Shown: piece by piece, positions 17,594 through 25,539 of the stretch
Layout of the letters: each line of letters begins with the position of its first letter
Numbering within the stretch: the stretch's first letter is position 1
Source: a candidate division KSB1 bacterium
GTDB taxonomy: Bacteria > Zhuqueibacterota > Zhuqueibacteria > Zhuqueibacterales > Zhuqueibacteraceae
Direction: 5' to 3'
DNA length: 64,000 nt
NCBI GenBank assembly: GCA_034506175.1
Contig: JAPDQB010000022.1
Location: 31,770-95,769 of the forward strand
Notes under the pieces: generated by a model
Told to the model about the DNA's origin: nothing
Databases searched by the model: none
The model's input: the letters and a program-made list of their open reading frames with translations, nothing else
Translations under genes and position numbers: made by a program

Positions 17594-18904
17594 ATGACAC
17601 TCGCCATTCTTTTTACAATCGTGCCATTCCTGATCTATTCACCTTCCGATGCTGAAAAGTATTGGCCGCAATGGCGCGGGCCGTTGGCAAGCGGCGTGGC
17701 GCCGGAAGCCAATCCACCGTTGGAATGGGGCGATGAGAAGAACATTCGTTGGAAAGTCGAGATTGCCGGCAAAGGCTCATCGTCACCGATCGTTTGGGGT
17801 GATCGCGTCTTTGTCACCACGGCGATTCCAACCGACAACACAGATGCGCCCTCAGCGCCGGAATCCGATGGCTCACGCCGGCGTGGCATTGCACCCTCCA
17901 GTGTGCATCAATTTGTTTTGCTCGCCCTCTCTCGCCGCGACGGCAAAGTTATTTGGCAACGTACCGCGGTCGAAGCGCTGCCGCACGAAGGCACGCATCA
18001 GGATGGCACCTGGGCCTCAAATTCGCCGATTACCGACGGCGTGCACGTCATTGCTTTCTTCGGTTCGCGCGGGGTTTTTTGTTACGATATGAATGGCAAA
18101 CTGATTTGGCAACGGGATCTCGGCGACATGACGACGCGCAACAGTTTCGGCGAAGGCAGCTCGCCGGCGCTGCACGGCAACACGCTGGTGGTGAATTGGG
18201 ATCATGAGGGCCAATCCTTCATTATCGCACTTGACAAGCGCACCGGCAAGGAGTTGTGGAAAACTGATCGTGACGAGCCGACGACGTGGTCGACACCGCT
18301 CATTGTCACTGCGCAAGGCAAGCCACAAGTCATTGTCAACGCCACCAATCGCATACGCAGTTATGACCTGGCCAACGGCAAATTGATTTGGGAAAGTGCG
18401 GGCACGACGCTCAACGCGATTCCCTCGCCGGTGGCAGCGGATGAGATGGTTTATGTCACCGGCGGTTTTCGTGGCAGTGCTCTGTTTGCCATTCGTTTTG
18501 CCGGCGCGCAGGGTGATATCAGCAGTTCGGCGGCTGTCGTCTGGAAATACGATCAAGACACGCCCTACGTGCCTTCGCCATTATTATACGACGGCAAACT
18601 TTATTTTCTCAAAGTCAATAGCGGCATTCTCTCGTGTTTCAACGCCAAAACCGGCGAGCCGTATTACAGCCGGCAGCGCCTGGAAAGCATCGCGAATATT
18701 TACGCCTCGCCGGTGGGCGCCGCTGGTCGGGTTTATCTCGTCGGCCGGGACGGCACGACGCTGGTGATCAAAAACAGCGAGCGCTTCGAGGTGTTGGCGA
18801 CCAACAAACTTGACGATGGCATCGATGCCTCGCCGGCGGTGGTGGATAATGAAATCTATTTGCGTGGCAAGAAATTTCTGTATTGCCTCGCCGAGACGAA
18901 ATAA
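17594..18904 (+). CDS. PQQ-like beta-propeller repeat protein, exported
   Basis: 436 residues with an N-terminal hydrophobic signal (about 1-20) and then WPQWRGPLASG (about 24-34), the usual opening of secreted quinoprotein-like propellers. Repeated blades follow, with GKVIWQR, GKLIWQRD, GKELWKT, GKLIWES and VVWKYDQD. No dehydrogenase domain is present, so this is a structural propeller related to BamB-like or quinoprotein-like proteins rather than an enzyme. It starts 19 bp after the carboxylate-amine ligase stop and is probably co-transcribed with it. It is expected in the periplasm or on the surface; its ligand is unknown. Confidence 0.88.
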   Translation: MTLAILFTIVPFLIYSPSDAEKYWPQWRGPLASGVAPEANPPLEWGDEKNIRWKVEIAGKGSSSPIVWGDRVFVTTAIPTDNTDAPSAPESDGSRRRGIAPSSVHQFVLLALSRRDGKVIWQRTAVEALPHEGTHQDGTWASNSPITDGVHVIAFFGSRGVFCYDMNGKLIWQRDLGDMTTRNSFGEGSSPALHGNTLVVNWDHEGQSFIIALDKRTGKELWKTDRDEPTTWSTPLIVTAQGKPQVIVNATNRIRSYDLANGKLIWESAGTTLNAIPSPVAADEMVYVTGGFRGSALFAIRFAGAQGDISSSAAVVWKYDQDTPYVPSPLLYDGKLYFLKVNSGILSCFNAKTGEPYYSRQRLESIANIYASPVGAAGRVYLVGRDGTTLVIKNSERFEVLATNKLDDGIDASPAVVDNEIYLRGKKFLYCLAETK

Positions 18905-18942
18905 AGCCCTCGCGTTGCCGCGGGATTTTTTATCTCTTTCAG

Positions 18943-19437
18943 ATGTATGCTTTCCTCGACAAATTCTTTTTTATTTTTCACGCGCTCTTCATCGCGTTCA
19001 GTCTTTTCGGCTGGACATGGAAAAAAACGCGGCGCGCCAATCTGGCCGTTTTGTTTTTGATCGCCGGTTCGTGGTTCGTTCTCGGCATCTGGTATGGGAT
19101 CGGATATTGCCCCTGCACTGACTGGCACTGGCAGGTCAGAATGAAACTCGGCCATTACGACATGCCAACTTCTTACGTCAAGTTTCTCATCGACTCTATA
19201 ACGGGATTGGATTTGAATGCAAAACTGGTAGATATCCTGACGCTGACTTCTTACCTCCTGGCTTTGGCGGCTTCGGTTTTTACAAACTTGTCGGCACGGA
19301 AGCAAAAACAAACCACAACCCGGCTGAGCCGGAACCAAACAAGAAAAAGTTTTTTGTATCCGGATTTGGCGAATCGCCCGGATAAAAAATCTAACGGCTT
19401 GAACCCCGGCGATTCGGGCAAATTTGCATACCACTAA
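18943..19437 (+). CDS. DUF2784 family membrane protein with repeat-derived tail
   Basis: The start at 18943 (MYAFLDKFFFIFHAL) is chosen because the family begins there; the frame is open from 18883. Of 164 residues, the first about 125 hold four hydrophobic segments and the DUF2784 signature GIGYCPCTDWHWQVR (about 53-67), with two cysteines. The last 27 residues (from LYPDLANRP to SGKFAYH) are encoded by a repeat that reappears at 48567-48655, ending in the same ATACCACTAAAA. So the repeat has replaced or extended the native C-terminus. Function of DUF2784 is unknown. It follows the propeller gene by about 40 bp. Confidence 0.82.
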   Translation: MYAFLDKFFFIFHALFIAFSLFGWTWKKTRRANLAVLFLIAGSWFVLGIWYGIGYCPCTDWHWQVRMKLGHYDMPTSYVKFLIDSITGLDLNAKLVDILTLTSYLLALAASVFTNLSARKQKQTTTRLSRNQTRKSFLYPDLANRPDKKSNGLNPGDSGKFAYH

Positions 19438-19480
19438 AAGTCTTTGCTTTTTTGCAAAGAAGCCATTTGTAAGCGACAGG
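19436..19480 (+). repeat. Partial third copy of the 147-bp element
   Basis: AAAAGTCTTTGCTTTTTTGC and the following CAAAGAAGCC...TTTGTAAGCGACAG resemble the part of the right arm of the 147-bp repeat near 12116-12160, about 40 bp with several mismatches. From 19481 to 19619 I see no gene. Confidence 0.6.
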
Positions 19481-19619
19481 AAAATTTTATGAAAATGCCG
19501 CCGTCACCGCCGGTTGTCGAAGTGGGTGTTTGCTTTGCTCGCCATCGGCCCGTTGGAATTTGGTCGATGCTGGTATTGCGGCGCTCGCCGGCGGCCATGC
19601 GGTTGGCCGGCAGCAAAGG

Positions 19620-20783
19620 TTAGTTGGGCAAAAGCTTCTGCAACACCCGCAGGGTATTTTCCCCCATAATCATCATAATTTCACCTTCTGAAAATCCTTC
19701 TGACAACAACGCCTCCGTCAATTGAATAATGTTGGCCGCGTCGAACGGCGTTTGCACCGCGCCGTCGAAATCCGACCCAAGTCCGACGTGTTCGACGCCG
19801 GCAAGATTCGCCGTGTAGCGAATGGCTTGGGCAATGGCTTTCGCATCCGTGCCGCAAACCGCAGTTTCCCAAAAGCCGATGCCGATCACGCCGCCGGTTT
19901 GCGCGATGCGTTTCACGTGATCATCGCTGAGATTGCGGGTGTTGTCGCACGTGCCTTTCACGCCGCTGTGTGAAACCACCAGCGGGCGGGTGGCGAGCGC
20001 GAGAACCTCGTCGATCACTTTGGGGGAGGCATGCGCGAGGTCAATGATCATTTTTTTCTCTTCCATTTTCTGCACCCATTGCCGGCCCAGTTCGGTGAGA
20101 CCGGCTTTCTCGACGCCATGAGCCGAGCCACCGATTTCGGTGTCAAAAAAATGTGTCGGCGCCATCATGCGAATGCCGGCATCGAAAAGCACGTCGAGAT
20201 TGTCCAGATGGCCTTCCAAAACTTGCGCGCCTTCACAGCCGAGAATACCGGCGGTGACGTGACTTTCATTCTGCCGGCGCGCCAAATAATTCAACAAATC
20301 TTCCTGAGTTTTGATCAACACCAGGCGGCCGTTCGAGCGCGCGGCAAATTCGTGCAGCTTTGCGGCTTGATACAAAGCGCGCTGTTTCAAGCTTCCCCAA
20401 GTCGAGGCGGGCCAGCGCTGCGACAACGCCAGGAGGGTGATCATATCCTTTTGGTCGGTGTTGCGTTCGATGTTGAGGCCGAGCGGGACCTTGCTGACGA
20501 TGGTGAAGGCTTGCAGGGCCACATTGCCCGTGATCAGGCGTGGCACATCAACCGCGCCGCGGCTGTTGTTCTGAAGCAAATCGCGATTCCAGAGCAGGGC
20601 GTCACAATGCAAATCGGCGATGAGCAATTTTTGATGCAGCGCCGCCGCCCGCGCCGAGACCGCCGCGTAAGAACTGGCGAGAACCCGGTTTGCCCGTTGG
20701 TCGATTTGCCTCGGTAGAACAACCAAGATAAGGGTGAGAACAAGCAAGAGAAGGAACGCAAGGAAGACGAGAGTTTTTTTCAT
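19620..20783 (-). CDS. Membrane dipeptidase, peptidase family M19
   Basis: 387 residues from the ATG at 20783 (MKKTLVFLAFLLLL), which gives an N-terminal membrane anchor or signal (4-23); the frame extends upstream without reason. Zinc-enzyme signatures of renal-type dipeptidases are present: IADLHCDALLW (His-59, Asp-61), GCEGAQVLEGH (bridging Glu), MAPTHFFD, DLAHASPKVI, VVSHSGVKGTCDN and VGLGSDFDGAV. M19 enzymes cleave dipeptides, including some with a C-terminal D-residue, outside the cytoplasm. No operon partner is evident. All metal-ligand regions look intact. Confidence 0.94.
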   Translation of the reverse strand: MKKTLVFLAFLLLLVLTLILVVLPRQIDQRANRVLASSYAAVSARAAALHQKLLIADLHCDALLWNRDLLQNNSRGAVDVPRLITGNVALQAFTIVSKVPLGLNIERNTDQKDMITLLALSQRWPASTWGSLKQRALYQAAKLHEFAARSNGRLVLIKTQEDLLNYLARRQNESHVTAGILGCEGAQVLEGHLDNLDVLFDAGIRMMAPTHFFDTEIGGSAHGVEKAGLTELGRQWVQKMEEKKMIIDLAHASPKVIDEVLALATRPLVVSHSGVKGTCDNTRNLSDDHVKRIAQTGGVIGIGFWETAVCGTDAKAIAQAIRYTANLAGVEHVGLGSDFDGAVQTPFDAANIIQLTEALLSEGFSEGEIMMIMGENTLRVLQKLLPN

Positions 20784-20932
20784 AGCCAAAATAAAATTGC
20801 AGGTAGACTGTTGTAACACCGCGAATCCCCGGCTGGCGGCAGGGCAAGCAACGTCCATGAACGTTGATATTTTTCAGTCGCGTCAATTAGCGCTCACTCG
20901 CAGTAAGGAGCCGGCCATTGGAAGGATGAAAT

Positions 20933-20962
20933 AAAAAAACCCCAATTCAAAGTGAATTGGGG
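20933..20962 (-). terminator. Rho-independent terminator of the first cold-shock gene
   Basis: On the minus strand CCCCAATTC, a 5-nt loop, GAATTGGGG and a run of seven T. The stem is 9 bp and perfect. It lies about 20 bp past the cold-shock gene stop. Confidence 0.9.
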
Positions 20963-20982
20963 TGCATGTTCTCCAACCGGCC

Positions 20983-21183
20983 TTAGGCTTTGATAACGTT
21001 CTTGGCCTGCAAACCTTTCGGGCCTTGCTCGACTTCGAACTGCACGCGGTCGCCTTCGTCAAGCGATTTGTAGCCCTCGCCGACAATGGCTTTGAAGTGC
21101 ACGAATACATCGTCGCCGCTTTCGCGTGCGATGAAGCCATAACCTTTGGCATTGTTGAACCATTTCACGGTTCCGGTTTCCAT
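20983..21183 (-). CDS. Cold-shock domain protein
   Basis: 66 residues from the ATG at 21183, eight bases after AAAGGA; the ATG nine bases upstream lies inside that binding site and is less likely. The protein is a single cold-shock beta-barrel: [15 protein letters not shown] (RNP1) and DDVFVHF (RNP2). It binds single-stranded RNA or DNA and acts as an RNA chaperone. It is about 80 percent identical by eye to the gene at 23710. A 20-nt element shared with that gene lies about 200 bp upstream (21385-21404), so its leader may be long, as in many cold-shock mRNAs. Confidence 0.96.
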   Translation of the reverse strand: METGTVKWFNNAKGYGFIARESGDDVFVHFKAIVGEGYKSLDEGDRVQFEVEQGPKGLQAKNVIKA

Positions 21184-21384
21184 GACAAACATCCTTTCTT
21201 AAAATGATGAATCGACCGTACGACCGGCTTTTAAGCCTGCTAAAACAAAAAAATCGGCCCATCATGGTTTAATGTTTCAGCCACCATTGGCCGCGATTCT
21301 GTTTGTAACTGCCGGCCCGGTCTCCAAGAAAGGATGAACGGGTTTTCCTTACGAAAGCAGTCTTGCATTTTACAGGGCGTAAAA

Positions 21385-21404
21385 ACGGTGTACTGTTATT
21401 TACG
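21385..21404 (-). promoter_or_regulatory. Element shared by both cold-shock genes (distal copy)
   Basis: The 20-nt plus-strand sequence ACGGTGTACTGTTATTTACG here recurs with one change at 23940-23959, just upstream of the second cold-shock gene. It is about 200 bp from the first cold-shock start. It could be promoter, operator or a conserved leader segment. Confidence 0.5.
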
Positions 21405-21446
21405 TTCCTATTGTAACAATATTTTGCCAAAAAAGCAAGCTGAATT

Positions 21447-21719
21447 TTACTTCCCGTTTAGCGGCCGCAAAGTTCGCGAAAGCTTGACGGCGCGCACCCA
21501 CGGCTGTTTTGACAACTCTTTCACCGCCCGCGGCGAGACCTGCGCCGTCACGATTTGCTGCTGCCCCGAAACTTTCACGCCGATTTTCTTCAAAAACGTC
21601 GACGCGGCTGGATCCGGTCTCGACGCCATGTAAATAAAAACCGATAACGCCGCCTCTTCGGGATCTTCCATTTCATCCAAAACCGCAGCCAACTTGGCGT
21701 CGAGCTTGCGATAGTTCAT
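21447..21719 (-). CDS. Small protein resembling a subtilase propeptide (possible inhibitor)
   Basis: 90 residues, no signal peptide. I do not recognise a named family, but its second half (TAQVSPRAVKELSKQPWVRA, then VKLSRTLRP) follows the same pattern as the region before the catalytic domain of the neighbouring subtilase (TAFLPLSNLDKLSEEPAIHR, then IIPSRYMQP), and both have an earlier VFI strand. That is the I9/propeptide type of fold. It starts 31 bp after the subtilase stop and is surely co-transcribed. Most likely a cytoplasmic inhibitor or folding helper of that protease, which is an inference. It could also be an unrelated small protein. Confidence 0.65.
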   Translation of the reverse strand: MNYRKLDAKLAAVLDEMEDPEEAALSVFIYMASRPDPAASTFLKKIGVKVSGQQQIVTAQVSPRAVKELSKQPWVRAVKLSRTLRPLNGK

Positions 21720-21750
21720 ATTGGCTCCTTTACCTCAAATTGAGAAATAT

Positions 21751-23541
21751 TCAAGTTGGTGCCTTGCGCGGCGCCAACTCAAAGTATCGTATCAAGCCCA
21801 GGACATCGATCAATCCGTATCCCCACTTCGAATCAAAAATATTGGCGGATTGATTGGGGATTTTGCTGTTTTCGCGCAAACGGGCTTTAATGGTTTCCGG
21901 ATCGAGATGCGGATCCCGTTCCAGCATCAGCGCGACCAGACCGGTGACGAACGGCGCGGCCATGCTGGTTCCAGCCATGACGCGATAGCCCGGAGCGACG
22001 ACATAAGCCGGTGAAACGGTGGAGTCCGCGGAAAGAGCGGAAGCGATCATCGCCCCCGGCGCCGCAATGTCAGGTTTTTGGATGCCATTGCGAAGCGGGC
22101 CTTCACTACTAAAATCCGAAATTTCATTCAGCTCCATTCCCATTTCCTGCCACTTCTCATTGCGGTCGCGCCAGCGGGTTTTTGTATTGTACGAAGCAAC
22201 GGTAATCGCTCTGGCCGCTGCCCCCGGCGAGCCAATTTTCATCGTGTCTTGCACGCTGCGTCCGATAAACACCACATCGAGCTGCTGGCTGTTATCCAGA
22301 GTCCAGACATCGACTTGTCCGTTGTTCACCTCAACGCCGCGCAAGCGCAAGCGCCAGGTGCCGGGCGTCACGACTTGTTGAAAATTTGGCGAGGGCAAAA
22401 TTTCAATGAGAAAATTATGGTCACCGTTGACGGGATCGACATCCGGCGTGGAAATGCGCACGCGTCCGTCCGGAAGATCGTGAACTTGCACCGAGGAGCC
22501 GGCAGAGATGACGCCTTGATAGGGCGTTTGGAAACCACTGGGGGAGCGCACCGCAAGCTCAAATTTGTCACGGCCGGAATACCAGCCGTTCAAAGCTGCA
22601 AAACGCACGGCGTCTTCACCGGCGGAAGGAGGAACGTGAAAAAGGATGGTACGATTGCCACCTTGGGGAATGGCGATTTGTGCATGAATATTGTCATTGC
22701 CTTCGTTACCGGCGGCGCAGCAAACAATCCGACCCGGTCCGGATTCGGCGTCGATGATTTGCGACAAGGGATCGGTGCCATCGTGCGGATCGCCATGTCC
22801 ACCCAAACTCAAATTCACCACCGCCGGCCGCCCCAGCTCACCGGCCACGCGAAAGATGTAACGCACGGCATCGGCGATATGCGCTTCTTGAAAAGATGAT
22901 TTGACCACGAGCAACTCCGCGCCGGGCGCGACGCCGGAATAGGTGGAGTCTGCGCCGGCCGCAATGCCGGCGACGTGTGTGCCGTGTCCTTGAACGTCGC
23001 GCGACACTGTAATTAACGGCCCGGTGAACTCGGCGCCGTAATCGCCGTCGAACACCCCGGGCCCCGGCAGAGTTTGATCCCAAATGCGCAAAATACGGTT
23101 TTTGAAGGCGGGATGCTTCGGATCGATGCCACTGTCGACAATACCGATGATGACACCCTTGCCGGTCAAACCCGTTTTGGTGCGAAATTCCGGCACGTGC
23201 ACGTGCGCCGAGGCGACATCCATGAACGGCTGCATGTAGCGCGAAGGAATGATGCGATGAATGGCGGGCTCTTCGGACAGTTTGTCCAAATTCGACAGCG
23301 GTAGAAAAGCCGTGCGCACCTTGCCGCGCGCTTGATTGACGCGGATTTGATGCGTTTGAAGATGCTCGAGATTGGCTTGTTCCTCGCAACGAATAAAAAC
23401 CACGGCGCGCGCCGGTTTCGGGCTGCCCTCTTCGACAATCAATCCCAGCAGTTTTTTATGCGCCGCCAATCCTGCGGCGCCATGCGCATGATAAGCCTCC
23501 AGCGCCACCATCAAGCCCGGGGCAATCTTTTCATGAATCAT
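21751..23541 (-). CDS. Subtilisin-like serine protease (S8), apparently cytoplasmic
   Basis: 596 residues. The catalytic triad is clear: Asp-136 in GIVDSGIDPKHP, His-186 in GHGTHVAGIAAG and Ser-526 in GTSMAAPFVTGL. A propeptide-like domain (about 45-110) precedes it. An insert of about 150 residues between the oxyanion Asn region (CAAGNEGN) and the Ser looks like a beta-sandwich (WRLRLRGVEVNNG). There is no signal peptide, so it is probably intracellular or exported by another route. The start (MIHEKIAPGL) follows a GGAGATCGG-like site. It is followed by a 90-residue propeptide-like gene. Confidence 0.93.
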   Translation of the reverse strand: MIHEKIAPGLMVALEAYHAHGAAGLAAHKKLLGLIVEEGSPKPARAVVFIRCEEQANLEHLQTHQIRVNQARGKVRTAFLPLSNLDKLSEEPAIHRIIPSRYMQPFMDVASAHVHVPEFRTKTGLTGKGVIIGIVDSGIDPKHPAFKNRILRIWDQTLPGPGVFDGDYGAEFTGPLITVSRDVQGHGTHVAGIAAGADSTYSGVAPGAELLVVKSSFQEAHIADAVRYIFRVAGELGRPAVVNLSLGGHGDPHDGTDPLSQIIDAESGPGRIVCCAAGNEGNDNIHAQIAIPQGGNRTILFHVPPSAGEDAVRFAALNGWYSGRDKFELAVRSPSGFQTPYQGVISAGSSVQVHDLPDGRVRISTPDVDPVNGDHNFLIEILPSPNFQQVVTPGTWRLRLRGVEVNNGQVDVWTLDNSQQLDVVFIGRSVQDTMKIGSPGAAARAITVASYNTKTRWRDRNEKWQEMGMELNEISDFSSEGPLRNGIQKPDIAAPGAMIASALSADSTVSPAYVVAPGYRVMAGTSMAAPFVTGLVALMLERDPHLDPETIKARLRENSKIPNQSANIFDSKWGYGLIDVLGLIRYFELAPRKAPT

Positions 23542-23656
23542 GTCCGATCTCCGTGATCACCTTCACTAACTCGGTAATACACCTCGCCGTTTTCTAAGCC
23601 ACACCCCCTAATAATGTATCCATTTTATTTTTAAAAGCAAGCACGATTTGTGTAAC

Positions 23657-23686
23657 AAAAAACCCCGTCTCGTTGCCGAAGCGGGG
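23657..23686 (-). terminator. Rho-independent terminator of the second cold-shock gene
   Basis: On the minus strand CCCCG and CGGGG pair around CTTCGGCAACGAGA, which can itself pair, followed by six T. It lies just past the stop of the cold-shock gene at 23710. Confidence 0.85.
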
Positions 23687-23709
23687 TCCTTGTTTCGGAA
23701 AAGTTTTGA

Positions 23710-23916
23710 TTACGATGACAACTTCGTCACTTTCGTGGCTTGCCAACCTTTGGGGCCTTTTTCGACTTCGAATTGCACCTCATCGCCCTCTTGCAATGAT
23801 TTGTAACCCTCGCCGACGATGGCCTTGTAGTGGACAAAAACATCCTCGCCATTTTCGCGTGCGATAAAGCCGTACCCCTTGGAGTTGTTGAACCACTTCA
23901 CTTTTCCCGTCTCCAT
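23710..23916 (-). CDS. Cold-shock domain protein (second copy)
   Basis: 68 residues, [20 protein letters not shown] with the RNP1 (KGYGFI) and RNP2 (VFVHY) motifs of the cold-shock fold. The ribosome binding site AAGAAAGGG is eight bases from the ATG. Unlike the copy at 20983, the shared 20-nt element lies only about 24 bp upstream, so here it is part of the immediate promoter or leader. The two genes flank the subtilase operon on the same strand and probably arose by duplication. Confidence 0.96.
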   Translation of the reverse strand: METGKVKWFNNSKGYGFIARENGEDVFVHYKAIVGEGYKSLQEGDEVQFEVEKGPKGWQATKVTKLSS

Positions 23917-23939
23917 AGGAAACGCCCTTTCTTAAAAAA

Positions 23940-23959
23940 ACGGTATACTGTTATTTACG
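23940..23959 (-). promoter_or_regulatory. Element shared by both cold-shock genes (proximal copy)
   Basis: The plus-strand ACGGTATACTGTTATTTACG differs in one base from the copy at 21385-21404. It is AT-rich and lies 24 bp before the cold-shock ATG. Confidence 0.5.
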
Positions 23960-24004
23960 CTCAAAATTTAAAAAGTATATTTTTAAAAAGCAACGTTTAA
24001 TTTT

Positions 24005-25510
24005 TTATAGACCGGCAAAAAATTTCACGGATGAAACAGTTAAATCAAACAGCGGTGCCCAGTACGCGCCCAGTAAAACAGTGGGGATGGCCAGGGCCGC
24101 CAGCAAAATCAGCGCGGCCGGTGAAACGGCGAGACGAGTCAGTGGCATGTCGGCGGCTTCCAAATACATCGCTTTGAAAATGCGCGCGTAATAAAACAGC
24201 GAGACCACGGTGTTGATGACGGCGACAATCGCGAGCCAGACGTATTGCTCTCCACCGCGGACCAGCGCTGCAAGCAGGTAGAATTTCCCGATAAAGCCAA
24301 TCGTCACCGGCAAACCGGTCAAGGAAAACAGAAAAATCGTCATCGCCGCCGCGACCGCCGGGGCGCGAAAACCAAGGCCGCGATAATCCTCGAGGCGCTC
24401 GCTTTTGATCAAATCCTGGCAAATGATGACCACGAGAAAGGCGCCGAGGTTCATCAAATAATAGGCGGCGAGATAAAACATCGTGGCATAAATGCCCTCA
24501 CGTGTGAGCAGGACGGTTCCCATCAGCGCGTAACCGGCGTGCGCAATGCTCGAATAAGCGAGAAGACGTTTGAGATTATTTTGTTTGATGGCGATCAAGT
24601 TGCCGAGCGTCATCGTTGCCGCAGAGATCACGGCAAGAAGCTGCGGCCAGTTGATATCCGCCGCCGGGTACCAAATCGCGCCGTCTTCAGTGGTCGAAAG
24701 CGCGGTGTTGAAAAAACGAATCAACAAGGCGAAGCCTGCAGCTTTGGGGCCGACACTGAAAAAGGCCGTGACCGGCGTCGGCGCGCCCTCGTAAACATCC
24801 GGCGCCCAAAAATGAAACGGCACCGAAGCGATTTTGTAACCAAAGCCCGCAAGGATCAACAGCACGGAAACAAACAACGTCAAGGAATCCGGCTGAGACG
24901 TGGCCAAAATCCTGGAGATTTCGACGATGTTCAACGAGCCGGTCAATCCGTACAGCAGCGAAAAACCGTACAGCATCAAGCCGGAGGAAAACGCGCCGTA
25001 GATCGTATATTTCAATCCAGCCTCGCTCGAACGCTTGACGGTTTTCAAATAGCACGCCAACGCGAACGAGGAGATGCTCACCGTCTCAATCGAAATAAAA
25101 ATCGTCAGCAAATTGGTGGCGGAGGCCATCCAAAACATGCCAAGTGTCGTCGCCGTGATCAAAATGAAATACTCGCCAACATTGCGCCCGGCCAGCTCCA
25201 GCGATGACATGGAGAGAAACACCACCATCACCATGCCGCCGAGAAAAAGTATCTTGAAGAACCACGAGAACGGATCGACCGCCATCATGTTGTTGAACAG
25301 GCCCTTCGGCTCCAGCGAAGCTTGCGCAAAAACAGCAATGAGGGCGATGACACTCCCGATCAGCGCGATGATGCCGAGCCACGGTGTTTTCTCGCGCTTG
25401 ATCAGGATGTCGACAATCATCAGCACCAGCATCAGGCCGAGGAGAATGAACTCCGGGATGAAATAGCTTAAACTCGCGATATTATTCTGCAAGCTTGCCG
25501 TGAAATCCAT
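24005..25510 (-). CDS. nuoN: NADH-quinone oxidoreductase subunit N
   Basis: 501 residues, about 14 membrane spans, one of the three antiporter-like proton-pumping subunits of complex I. Family features include the conserved Lys/Glu membrane segments, SVPFHFWAPDVYEGAPTPVTAF (the discontinuous-helix region of NuoN), LLAYSSIAHAGYALMG and GLPVTIGFIGKFYL. The start at 25510 follows GGAGTGCAAC. It is the last gene of the nuo operon and is separated from nuoM by a DNA methylase gene, 29 bp upstream of its start. Confidence 0.96.
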   Translation of the reverse strand: MDFTASLQNNIASLSYFIPEFILLGLMLVLMIVDILIKREKTPWLGIIALIGSVIALIAVFAQASLEPKGLFNNMMAVDPFSWFFKILFLGGMVMVVFLSMSSLELAGRNVGEYFILITATTLGMFWMASATNLLTIFISIETVSISSFALACYLKTVKRSSEAGLKYTIYGAFSSGLMLYGFSLLYGLTGSLNIVEISRILATSQPDSLTLFVSVLLILAGFGYKIASVPFHFWAPDVYEGAPTPVTAFFSVGPKAAGFALLIRFFNTALSTTEDGAIWYPAADINWPQLLAVISAATMTLGNLIAIKQNNLKRLLAYSSIAHAGYALMGTVLLTREGIYATMFYLAAYYLMNLGAFLVVIICQDLIKSERLEDYRGLGFRAPAVAAAMTIFLFSLTGLPVTIGFIGKFYLLAALVRGGEQYVWLAIVAVINTVVSLFYYARIFKAMYLEAADMPLTRLAVSPAALILLAALAIPTVLLGAYWAPLFDLTVSSVKFFAGL

Positions 25511-25539
25511 GTTGCACTCCGTTTATTTTAGAATCTGCC

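Noticed and set aside
24245..25207. 320-residue plus-strand frame opposite nuoN
   Set aside because: Arg/Gln-rich antisense translation of a membrane protein.
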